The position numbers and the translations under genes are program-made. From positions 1,674,001-1,738,000 of the forward strand of contig MBPM02000001.1 in the NCBI GenBank assembly GCA_001695595.3: a DNA stretch of 64,000 nt, in the 5' to 3' direction. Positions 36,372 through 47,310 of this stretch are shown in pieces. This DNA is from Plasmopara viticola (taxonomy: Eukaryota > Oomycota > Peronosporomycetes > Peronosporales > Peronosporaceae). Positions within the stretch are counted from its first letter, which is position 1. Every line of letters begins with the position of its first letter. The notes under the pieces are model-generated. The model was given only the letters and a program-made list of their open reading frames with translations, searched no databases and had not been told where the DNA came from.

Positions 36372-37209
36372 TCTTGCCCATTTGGCCCAGCTGTCGTTCC
36401 TGTCCTTACTCTTTTCAAAACACTTTTGATCTAGGGTCGTGACTTGTTCGCACGATAGTCTGATTCTGTAGGCATGGGCAAACTCGAATTTGGAGAGGAT
36501 ACTCGGACTCTCTTTCTCGATCTTCTTCGTGGCTTCTTTCTGTAGCTCATTCTGGGAATGAACAACTTTTCGAATTCACTTATCACCAATTCAGTTTGGG
36601 AAATCAAGCTGGAATATAGAGACGTACTCGTGTATAGTTTCCCCTTGTTCGGGTTGAATCATCTGCTTTCGAAGATCGTAGTCGAAATTATTAGGCCTGA
36701 AGCGTACGTGCAATTGTACTTTAAAAGGTGCTCATGTCTCGTGCACATTCATGCACTCGATCTCGGCGATAGAGCCACGGTACCAATTTAGTACGGATTT
36801 GCCTGAATTACTTAAATAGGCTTCTTGAAGTCTGACAACTCTGTTGTCATCCAGTGGCGCTTATATGCGCAGTACCCTTCCGTTGTGAAGATTCTGAAGT
36901 CAACATATTTGCCAAATCCTCCTTCATGAGCCTGCACCTGGGCTTGAAATTGCTCTTGTTGCTGGGTGAGATACAATTGTAGATGAATGTGTCTTGTCCT
37001 GTCGCTGCAGAAGGAGTTACGTTAGCCTGATCGATTGAATCTGCTTGGCCATTGGCCCTTGCCGCATATTGCAGAGTCGGCACTAGAGATCTTGAGCGCG
37101 ACGTTGGCCGTAAAGTTTTATCGTCGTCGAAAGCTCTTATTCGACTATGTTGACGATGTCTTGGATTTGGAGATGGGCCCTTAGCCGTACGGCATCTTTG
37201 TTGAGCCAT

Positions 37210-38966
37210 AAAACTACTGGACTTCTCAGCGCTCTCTGTAGTATCAACCAGACCCTACTAAAGCCTTAAGAAAACTGATTATGTTTCGATTAACAGTCTC
37301 AGCTTTCTGTATAAATGGATAGAGTGGCCCAATGAACCTCTCAAAAGCTCTTGACCTTGCAGATTACGGCGCATAAGGTTTTCAGTGATGTCGTGTACTA
37401 CATTTGTAGCACTTGAGTTCTTACAATTTGGGATTTTGTATCGGATAAGCTGGACAAGCTTCAGCTGTTTCACCGTTGACAAAATTCTTTTTGCGGCTTG
37501 TCGAGCTTCTTAATACGGCTCAGTGGTTTTTATGAACAGGTTTATTGTTTCACAAGCCTTTCGGCTTACCATACAACGAAGCCGAACGAAGCAGCTCATA
37601 AGTATTGAATAAAGATGAAGCAAATCCAAGTGGGTAATTTATCTATACTTTGGACTTCGTGTGTGAAGGACCGGGACAGAAATTAAAGAAAGTCAATATC
37701 GCTAAGCCACAAACCAACTAGAGGAGTTTCAGAAGTTCTTATTGCACTAGCGTGCAACCACCATTGAACGTTAAGTTCGTGCTAAAGGACAACCCATCTA
37801 ATCTAGTATATTCCACTATGTGGCTCGTACTATTAATCACAGGATGACTCGCTTCTTATCATGTACCACGACCATGCGAGACGGACTTTATATCGCTGGC
37901 GAAGGAGACCTGCATGCAGCCGTTTTTGCATGTACCTTTCGTGATCGTGTCAGTAGTGATTGGAAAGATTTGCGTAATTGCTGTCCACTATTCAAGCTTG
38001 TTGCACGCCATGCACTTGCAGAGATCATCCAAGCATTACGCAAGCTAGCTCGCTTAAAGGAACCATACAGATAGACCAATAAATTTTAAATATGACTCAT
38101 ACATTTAAATTAGAATTGACAAGTAGATATAAATATCATATATGGGGTTTCTTTTTGTGTCAATTTAATTGTTGTAAACTGGGAAAGTGGTCAAGTAGAA
38201 GCAATAGATTGAGTAATTTCGAGGTGATACTTCATGATAACTACCTCTCATTCTGTGCCTGCTACAACTCATAAACCAGTCCTTCAATGTAATTAGTCAA
38301 CAATTACCTGCTCGTGGTGCAGGGTCTTACTGTCATATTATCAACGAGCACCCCATGCTGAGCTCGAACACTATATAATTTCGATTTCCCCACTTTGTAA
38401 GCAATGCTTCTATTGGCGCGTTCAAAAAATTTAAAGAAAAAACAAAGCTAAGAGCTCTTTAACTCATTGGAGTAAGACCAAAATTGCGCTAGTCCAGAGC
38501 GAATCACTCAAAAATTGACAGGTGACAGAAAATCGATTTCTGTGGGACAAGCGTGTTAAAATATACTGATTGCAAAGTCTAGATATCTTTACGTCAAATG
38601 TTATATTCCGTTTAGTTTTTTTATTGGCCGATTGTAAAAGTAAAGGTATGTTTGTTTTAGTGTTTGGTTTATCGGCAAAAAAACCTGAAAAAATTTAAAC
38701 CAAACGGGTGGTACAGTTAAATTTACATCTTGGAATTAGTTATTGCTCGCATGTCATTGCCGACACCATGGACCCCAGATAAGAAAGTCAGCCTTACATA
38801 TTAATAATTCTAAATGAGAATCAGAAAATTTGGACCTATTACTTTCATTTAAACTAGATAGCATCCGGGACGGCACCTAAAATTTTCTGACTATAACTTC
38901 TGGCATTTTTCATGCTCGTTGACTGTACATAATGTCGTCAGTACAAAAATATCGGTACCATAATTC
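37210..38966. other. gene-poor region right of the gypsy element
   Basis: The place where a 5' LTR would lie, but I find no copy of the LTR at 32206-32631. The frame at 37820-38074 has no recognised domain. The rest is AT-rich and non-coding. Confidence 0.4.
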
Positions 38967-39373
38967 TGTCAGGGCAGCATTACAAAATACCGTTAAAGGA
39001 AGCAGTAGGAGACAATAAGTGGTAGATAGTATCTACGAGATGGAGGGCGTCGCCCTCCTTCCAAGCGCGGGGGCTAAATGCTCGCGCGCTTCGGGCAGGT
39101 GCTCTCGGGCATCTGCAGGTCTCTAACGAGTCTCGCCCTCGACGCGACGGTCTCCAGCACCAGGGCGCCACCTGGGCTCTTACCAAGTCAGAACTACACA
39201 AAATAATGGAAGACCCTCACGGCCTTGGTGCTAGCTCAACTGCCCGCCGAACGAGACTTGACGTATGCGGACACCGCTCTATGCCGTGGACTAGCCATAG
39301 AGCCTAGCACGTGCATAAATTGGCAACGCGATAACGTAATACAATACAATACTATACTGTTACTATCATTGCA
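38967..39373. repeat. GC-rich LTR-like island (candidate solo LTR)
   Basis: The interval begins TGTCAGGGCAGC and ends CATTGCA, so it has TG...CA ends, and its GC content is far above the flanks, notably at 39040-39200. It contains two adjacent near-perfect palindromes. No target-site duplication is visible, so the solo-LTR reading is tentative. Confidence 0.35.
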
Positions 39374-39450
39374 AGCTCATATACCTACTACCAAATAGCA
39401 GTACTAGGCCTGCCCAGCTGTATCCCTCTCAATCGGAATAGTCGATTGAA

Positions 39451-41541
39451 ATGAGTTTATCAGTCGAGCGACTTGGGAATGGCGCTGCCTTCTGCTTGCG
39501 CGATGAGGTTACGGGTGTGACCATTCTACTAGGATGTGGTGAAGCAAAAGACGCTTCTCTCTCTTCTACAAATGATACAGGCATTGAAGAATTCGAAAAT
39601 GTGACAGCGCAGTATCGACGCGACCTCAAAGACCTCCTTCGCCGCGATGGGGGCACTGTGGACGCTATCTTGATACCGGATTATCGCCCTGGAGTCTGCT
39701 ACTTGCTTCCCTATGTAGTTGAGAAATGCGGTGTATCGTGGAGTGCTGGATCCACCACCACAGCTTCCGATTCGGGTCAAAAACAACCTCCAGTCATTCT
39801 CATGACACATGGCACTCGAGCCATTGCCCCGCATCTCTTAGCGGAATATTGGTGCGAAAAGCTATTTTAAATGTGAATCTTTGCCATGATGTAGATGTAG
39901 AAACTCAACATTGTGTATTAATTCCGGTATAGGACTGGATGCCATGGCAAGGTCAAGGACGGAGGCAGCGGCCTGCCAGCTCTGTACGATATCCAGGACA
40001 TTGCTCCGGCCTTCAAGAAGGTCAAAGCAGTCGCATTGAAAGCCTGCGTGACTGTCAATGAGCACCTTCAGGTTACTGCTTATCATTCTGGCCACGTTGC
40101 AGGAGGATGTGCCTTTTACTTGAAAATCGGACCTACTACAGTGCTTTTTGCCAACGATTTCAATCTCACGGGTGGTCGCGTGCTACTACCGGCGCACATT
40201 CCTCGACTAGAACCCAGTGCGATGATTACACGGAGCTCGTTTGCTGTGACAGTATCAGAGACGCAAAGCGCGATGGAGAGAGACCTTGTCAAAGTTGTGT
40301 TAGAGTGTCTAAGCTCCAATGGTAAAGTGATCGTACCAGTCTATCGCATTGGATACTTTCACGAGCTCATTTCAATCTTGTTGGATTATTGGCAAGACTT
40401 GCAAGAGGGGACTGGAAAGGCTAAAATGTGGCCAATCTACGTCGCAGACGCTACAATGGAGTACCCGAGCAAGTATCTCCCTATTCTGTCTCGTACGTGT
40501 ACACCAGCTGTTCAACGCCTACTTCATGAAAGGACTCCAAATGCTGCTGAGCTGCAAGTGTTTGATTGGAAGCGGCTGCAGCAACCAGGACCGTTTGTAC
40601 TGTTCACAGGACCCGCAAATATTTCGCAAGGCGACTCACTCCGTGCGATCAAGGCGATTGCGAGCGACCCAAAGAATCTGATTGTACTCTCCGAGTTTTG
40701 TACCCCCGGCACAATCAATTATTTGCTGTACGCGGATCCTGATCGCAAACGCGTAAACAAGCGCCTTGGTGTAACCGTCGAGTGTGGCGTCCATTACCAG
40801 CCGTGTGGGGATGAAGTAGACACCAAGAGCATTGTCCAGCTTGTATCACGAGTAGCACCACGTCAAGTCCTTCTTGACTACACGGACGCCGACGACTTTG
40901 ACTTTGTCAAAACGCACGTTCAAAACTACTTGAAACTGGACCCTGGTGTCGAAACTCCTGTGGTGGTAAAAGGAATATCCCCTGCAGGACGAACGTCAAT
41001 TGAACCTGCCCGCGAAATTCCGCTACGAATCCACAAGGCTATGTTTAACCATCCGTCGTTTGTACAAGGAATGTTGATTGCCGAGCCCAAGCGCAAGCTC
41101 ATGCTCGTTTCGAATGCGAACGGCGCACGGCGTCTGAAAAAGAAGAAACACGCTCTCTTCTACTCCTACTCTTGGAAAAAACCGTTTGAGCCATCTCCTT
41201 GTGTCAAAAAAAAGAGCTCGCGCCCTGCGTCTGCATTGTCATTTCTCTTATCCGATGCAGTCGAGTCAGCTGATGAAAATGACGAGAGCGAGCAGCAGCC
41301 TCAAGCCGATGTCGATCAACTACTCACAGCATTGGAGGCTAGTCTCACCACGTGGTTACTCGATTCTTCGATTGAAAGGATTGACCGCTGGCTAAAGCTT
41401 CGCACTGTTGGAGTTTCGGTGTCTCCTGAATGGGAGGTTCATATGGAATGGTCGTTTGATGACGAGACGCTGGCTGGACGAGTACTTGGTATTGCAAAGC
41501 AAGTTGTTTACACCGAATACAAGAAACGGCTAGGCACGTAG
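39451..41541 (+). CDS. INTS11/CPSF73-like beta-CASP metallo-beta-lactamase fold protein, degenerate active site
   Basis: Two exons (39451-39851 and 39933-41541) join in phase to 669 residues. The order follows INTS11: N-terminal metallo-beta-lactamase half, MTHGTRAIAPHLLAEYW, AYHSGHVAGGCAFYLKIG, a beta-CASP domain (GKVIVPVYRIGYFHELISIL), then a distinct C-terminal domain after an acidic linker (DENDESEQQ). Active family members have a HxHxDH zinc motif; here the equivalent place reads LIPDYRPGVCYLLPYV, with no His. The later GHV histidine and the Asp of ANDFN remain. This pattern suggests a non-catalytic partner, as INTS9 and CPSF100 are to INTS11 and CPSF73, although the sequence looks closer to INTS11. 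A role in the Integrator or a related RNA-cleavage complex is inferred. The stop lies 14 bp from the convergent DDX11 stop. Confidence 0.8.
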
Positions 41542-41555
41542 TTTTGTCGATAAAT

Positions 41556-44414
41556 TCAGGCCGTTGACGCCGTTTTTAATGTCTTCGACGACTCGAAAGC
41601 GTTTTGAATATCTTTGGCACGAAAAAACTGAACGAGTTGGGAGTAAACCTCACCAAATGACATTGGAGGCTGGACACGCTTTTGAATCCAATCTGGCAAG
41701 CGACTGCGAACCGCTGGACTCGAGTACCGAGAATCAATCAACAGAATGGTGGAGTAATCGTTTTGATGGCGAATTGACCTTCCTGTATAACAGAAGGCAT
41801 CAGCGATTGTTGCGTGCTGATATCGTAATGAACAAAACTTACCAATGGACTGATTGACGGCCTTCATACAAAGACTTTCATAAAACTGTCGTCCAGTCCC
41901 TGGATTCGTTTCATCCAAAAAGGCCATTTTCTCAGCAAGTTCTACATCTTGAGCATTTGGGTACGGCATGCCCACCATCACAACGCACCGGGCCAAATCA
42001 TCACTAAAGTTGATTCCTTCCGACATTTTGCCGCCTACTACACTCAGCAACATGGCTCCATTCTGGTCGCCACGTGAACACGCTGCCGAATATCGCATTA
42101 GCACCTCGGCGAGTCCATCGGAGTTCTTGGGCTCATTAAAGAGCGCTTTTTTTGCTTGGATCTGGTCGTACACCTTTGTTCCTTGCCATCGACGGACTGC
42201 ATTTTCCGCAAATCGATAAGCAGAGAAAAACACGACAACCCCACCTGGCACGATGCGAGAGAGGTTTAACAGGATACGTCCGAGCTCATCCAACGCTTCC
42301 ATATCACCACGTCGCGAATGCGTGAATTCGAGGTGCTTCTTGGACGGGCCAGACGCAAGACTAAAGGCTAATAGATTTTCACGAGGAATGACATGTCCGC
42401 ACGAAAACACATCGACAGTTTCGATCGGTACCGACGAGAATAGCTGGTCAATGACTTGTGATACCTAAAGGACAAGTCAAAGTTGGAATCGGACAATCAC
42501 TTTAAGATAGCTTTGCCCTTACCGGTTGCATTGTTCCACCGGCAAGAATGACGCTTCTTGATTGTTTAACAATCTCTTGAAAGTGGATGGCGGGATTTAG
42601 CAATATAAACCGGATTAGACTTTCACTTCCTGTACTTGCCTGAGCAAATGATAGATCACATTAGCTATCGGGCACTTAAAGTACAGAGGAGTCTGCAACG
42701 TACACGATGCGGTTGAGCAAGGATTCGGCCATCGCTCCCTGCGCTGGTTAAAGCTTTTAAAAAAGCTTCAACTATCCTCAACGGCGAAACGTGACGACTT
42801 TCGACGTCTTCATCAACATCATTAACAGGCACAGGTGCAGCCTGAGAGACTGAAGTTATGGAGTCTACGAAGCCCATCAATTTCTTGGCCACGCCACTCT
42901 CGTCAAGGTATCTCAAGATTTTAAACATGTTAAAGTGATCAATGCCCACACTGAACAGAAAGTCATTGATCGTAATCATTTGCGCGCCTTTGGCACCACC
43001 CTCGTCTTCACCAGCTCGACGACTCGACTTGGTTAACAGGCGGAGAAACTTTGTCAAGGACTCTAAAATCGATAAAAGCTGCTTAATGTAAAAAGCATTT
43101 TTGCCCTTGAACCGTTTCTCATACCGCGAAAAGTACGACCACAGACTTCGCCGTGCCACTACAAGCTGCTTACTGGTAATCTCGACCTTGTACGTATTAC
43201 TGATGGCATCAACGATATTGTGCGCTTCATCGAAAATGACGATATTCTGGTCCAGAGGGATGCCCAGCGTTTCGCGCGTATCTTTGCTAAGAAGCATTGA
43301 ATATGGCACGGTCACAATTTGCGCAAGAGGGATACTTTCACGGGTTCCATAGTACGAGCAAGTGGACAGTTCTTCGCCCAAAGTATGCAGGTCCTCAATG
43401 TCGTGCACGTTGGCCTTGATTCACCACGCATCGCAATAATGAGCTCAAATTTAACGATTCGATCAGTAGCACAGTTTTACGTACCAAGGCATAATCTTTG
43501 TAGTACTCAAGCAACTCTTTGTCGTAGTATGGACATTTACCCACTTTCTTACCATCCGTCCTCTTGCGACGCTGCATCATATCAAGACACTTGTCGGTCA
43601 TTTGTAAATCCGAGTGCCCTTTCGTCACGGTTGGATGTATGCACAGATTTTTACGAGAACCCAACGAGACGACACGAATGCGGTCCGCAAAGATCGTCTT
43701 TCGGATTTCTTGGACGAATTGAGAAATCTGTGAATGCGTGCGACTGCAGTAGATAATCTTGACCAAGCCAAAGTCGGGCATTGCTTGCACAGTGTGCTGT
43801 TTTGATGCCGTCTTTGTCTCAGCATCACTAGCCTCAATACAAAGCCCAAGTTGATCACTATCGTACGGATCCACCAGCAGCTCGGCGTCCGTGTCTCCAT
43901 CGTCTTGTCTACTCGCTTTATTGCTGCTGTGCTGATGTATTCGCTTGCGATCATTGTGGTCATAAGCGATTCGCATCTTGCGCTTTTTCGTAATACTCTG
44001 AGGTTCCAATCGAAGTTTTTCAATGCCCGTCAACGCCGATTTGATCGTCTGTTGTCGGCATTGTAGCTCCTGGTCTTTTGCCTTTTGCCCATAGTCGTTC
44101 AACCAACTGGACTCTATGCTCGACTGTCCTTGCTCTGAATCTGCACTTTCATCTGTCGTTGCAATTTCTTGTAATAGTCCGTACTCGTCCGTGTGGGTCG
44201 TGAGCCATGTCAGCACCCCACAAATGAGGCTGATGGACTTACCCGTGCCTGTTGGACTTTCAAAGATACCACAGTGGCCATTTTCCAGTGTGACCCATAT
44301 CTGTCGCATTAGATCTAGCTGAATCTGATATGGTTCGTACGGGAACGAGAAGAACGCGCCGTCCATTGCATCCGTCGATACAGCTCCACCATTAGATCGA
44401 TCGTCTTGAGCCAT
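41556..44414 (-). CDS. DDX11: CHL1/DDX11 iron-sulphur DNA helicase
   Basis: Five minus-strand exons (44414-43485, 43414-42704, 42639-42523, 42464-41843, 41782-41556) join in phase to 868 residues. Motif I is SPTGTGKS (53-60); the four Fe-S cysteines are C258, C276, C294 and C329; motif II is DEAH (372-375); [20 protein letters not shown] is motif V; motif VI becomes [15 protein letters not shown] only after removing a 60-nt intron that is itself open and in frame. XPD-family helicases unwind DNA 5' to 3'. Chl1/DDX11 supports sister-chromatid cohesion, replication through structured DNA and genome stability. DDX11 is chosen over FANCJ, XPD and RTEL1 because of the N terminus [15 protein letters not shown], the insert between motifs I and Ia, and GGTMQP. 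Retention of the 60-nt intron would insert 20 residues in motif VI. Confidence 0.93.
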
Positions 44415-46239
44415 GTGGTAAAGATTAAGGCTTTTCGCTAATTACCGGTATTGGCACCAGTATTCTATACTATTGGCTAAGAAGGTGTGGCCCACTCCTG
44501 TTTTGGTCCGACGGCCAGGTATTGAGTGGCCGTGCGAGTTCTCTCACACGTTCATGAGAGTATAGATTTTTCGCATTCTTTCAGTCGACAGCAATCTTAA
44601 AGTGGACTCTACTTAATGAAAAACCGTCTTTCTCATTCTTACTCCTCTATCTGATTTGCCAATTTGTGTCATCGCCGTTGATGTTTTTGTGTGCATATGT
44701 TACCAAAAAACGGCACAAGCTGACGTGCGCTCAGATATAAAGGACATTAAGTGACGATTGTAAGTGATCGATAAGTTTTCCTTTGACGCCTCCACGTGAC
44801 ACAATTTTATTTTTCGCATTTTTTGGCAGTGTCTGGTGTAATTATCAAGATACTATGATCAGAAGTCAATGCCGTGCAGCACACAAAATCGTATCTAATA
44901 CTTTGTCTATTACCACAGGCCTTGTTTATCTACTCCAAACAGTTTTGTTTTCACGGACAAAGATTTAAAAGGATCATCTTTTTGTTTGCCGAACTGTCAG
45001 CCTCTTCTTAGTTGTTTAGGTCAGCGTCGATTGACAGGATAATTTTCGACTGAAATTGTTTATATTAGTATTTACTGTTTATTAAGCATACGAGCACGCG
45101 CATGTGGAAAACTTAGCTAACGGTATGCATATAACTCATGGTAAGCACGTTTTAACCTCAAGCTTCTTTTTCCCTAATAAATTTGGTGCAAGAGACTGAT
45201 GTTAGCAAACACTAAAAAGAAGACTGCACTATTCCATGACACACGCACTTCAAAGGGCAGTTGCACAAAGTCAAGCTTTTTGTTTAGAGCTAGTGTTTTT
45301 GTCAAAATGAGCTTCAAATGAATTGTTGCGGCTGGTGCACGACAGGCTCTTCGTCGGTAATTCTATCGATTTGCATATTGAAGTAATTTAAAAAATACGA
45401 AAATGGATTATTGTCCGTCTGAAGCCTCGCATCTCGCATTTACCGTCAATTATGCTGCAAAACAGCTGGACTTCATTGCGTTATGCTGTGTGGTAAAAAT
45501 GACAAGCCCCCAAGACGGCAAAAGCTACACGTGATCAGATGCTAGACATTTGCACTCTTTGACTTCAAAGCCGAACTTGTATCTAGGCATTGATTTTTAA
45601 AATTCCTTCGACTGACTGTTTCGTGTTTTAGAATCGCGTAAATTAATAGTTGAATGCAGTCTTTCTTCTAACAAAGTTGATCTTTGCCGGTTCTCACGCT
45701 TTTTTTCTAGGCGTGAACTCCGTGTATGTCTCCGTGATTTGACAATCTGCGTTGCTAGAAGTTTCGTTTCGCACAAAAAAACGTAACCGTGTTGATGGAC
45801 AAGGCCCGACTTGCACATAACTATTTAGAGCGCAGGTAGGACCATGGGCATGCAATGTCTTACGAGGCCCCATGTAGTTGCGTTCGTGGGCCTGCTGATG
45901 CTAAGCTAGTTTAAAAAAAAAAGCGTTCCCAAGCAAAGCAACACCCACTGCATAAATTATGTGCTCTTGCTTAACACTATAGCTATGGTAAGAAAGTGCA
46001 TTTATTCGGAATTAATCCCAAGGAGGTCAGCAAAGCGGGTCTGAGACTCACCCAAGGGCTCGAGTGATCGCCACCAGAAGCCACGCCCTCAGAATTGAAT
46101 AGCGCATATCAGCCTTATTGAAAAGACCTATGTCTCCACAATGTTTTGTGGTAACAAAGAATCGATCCTTAAATTTCGGTAAATTTCGAAGGAGAAGTCA
46201 ACTGCGGAGGTCTGCACGCAAATATATGAAATCATAAAT
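44415..46239. other. gene-poor region, nothing recognised
   Basis: About 1.8 kb of AT-rich DNA upstream of DDX11. Frames at 44783-44968 and 45597-45818 have no recognisable domain. Confidence 0.45.
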
Positions 46240-47310
46240 AATATGGTAGCGTTGAGAAATTTTGCGATTCGGAAAACGATTGCTGATGGCAAAAAAGCTG
46301 TTTGATGCACTCGAAGAGCTCCACGAAATAAGTCGTAATTGGCCGACTAACCGACCAATTAAAGAAAGTTGAGGTGTTCCTAAGATTGAAAGAGACCTAA
46401 TTGCGGCCTTTTGACAGGAAAAAGTTATGTCTTGACCATATAATGGGCACATATGACTGGATCTTGGGCATGACGTGGCTAGAAAAGCACGAGCTCTGGA
46501 TCGATTTGCCTTGAAAGACCAGAATTACCAGCCGCTAAAGCTCATACAAGTGTGCTTAAAGATACGTGATCCCACCCTTGTTGTGCGTACGGCGTCTTTT
46601 AAGGAATCATTGGAAAGGGTACGGCCAAAATTATTATAGGAAGTATTAAAGGTACTGATATGTCTACAAAGCTAGGTATAATTTGGCGTCTGTAGTGAGC
46701 AAAACGTTTTTGCTGGCAGCACCAACTGCTGAAGACGCTCAAGAAATTATGTCTATGTGGATGTTATAGTGTCACTAAGAGCGGTTACATAGTTCCGTAA
46801 TAGTGTAAAGTAGGTCCGCGAGACAAAGCGGAAATTCCAACTCTGCACGTGGGTACCAACCGCAGAGAAGTAAAGTATTTATGAGGACAAAATAGGTTTG
46901 CAAGAGACAGTAGCTAGCACACGTTCACAGGTAGGCAGCTCAAAGCTACCAAAAGCGAGTATTTATAGTACACTCAAAGCTAGTAAAGATGCAAAACAAT
47001 ACCAATCCCTGGTGTCATGAAAGCCTTCGTGGCTGAAAAAGAGACCTTTTTAAAACAAAACTTAAGCGTTCAGCTGGTCGTCGTGTCACAACAGGTGCGC
47101 TTCTTGTTGAGAACTGTCAGGAATGTCAGGTACTAAAAAAGAGACCTTTTTAAAACAAAAATTAAGCGTTCAGCTGGTCGTCGTGTTACAACAGGTGCGC
47201 TTCTTATTGAGAACTGTCAGGAATGTCAGGTACTAAATCTCGGCGAGCTCGACACTGCTGAGTTTTTGGTCAGATATAAAGTCGAGAATATTTCGGAGGA
47301 GAAGTAGAAA
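46240..47310 (+). mobile_element. Ty3/gypsy relic with protease and chromodomain fragments
   Basis: On the plus strand GTYDWILGMTWLEKHELWID (about 46450-46510) matches the end of the gypsy retropepsin domain (xDxILGMxWLxxHxPWIDW). At 47065-47310 the sequence reads TTGALLVENCQECQV and then TAEFLVRYKVENISEE, the C-terminal integrase linker and a chromodomain with its middle deleted. RT and most of integrase are absent, so a large internal deletion has occurred. It is oriented opposite to the element at 32-37 kb. Confidence 0.65.
47036..47235 (+). repeat. 100-bp direct tandem duplication
   Basis: Two adjacent copies (47036-47135 and 47136-47235) begin AAAAAGAGACCTTTTTAAAA and end GAATGTCAGGTACTA; they differ at only a few positions. 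The duplicated segment encodes the linker before the chromodomain of the gypsy relic, so the duplication is later than insertion and shifts its frame. Confidence 0.9.

Larger units (their letters stand above)
32206..37209 (-). mobile_element. decayed Ty3/gypsy LTR retrotransposon
   Basis: On the minus strand the domains run gag start (37209), CCHC zinc knuckle (36371-36330), reverse transcriptase (about 35720-35134), RNase H (34443-34132), integrase core remnant (33641-33420), integrase C terminus (33337-32951), a purine-rich tract (about 32650-32641) and an LTR (32631-32206). Gag-RT-RH-IN order is the Ty3/gypsy signature. All frames are broken. I found no matching second LTR to the right of gag, so the 5' end is lost or too diverged. 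Confidence 0.85.
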
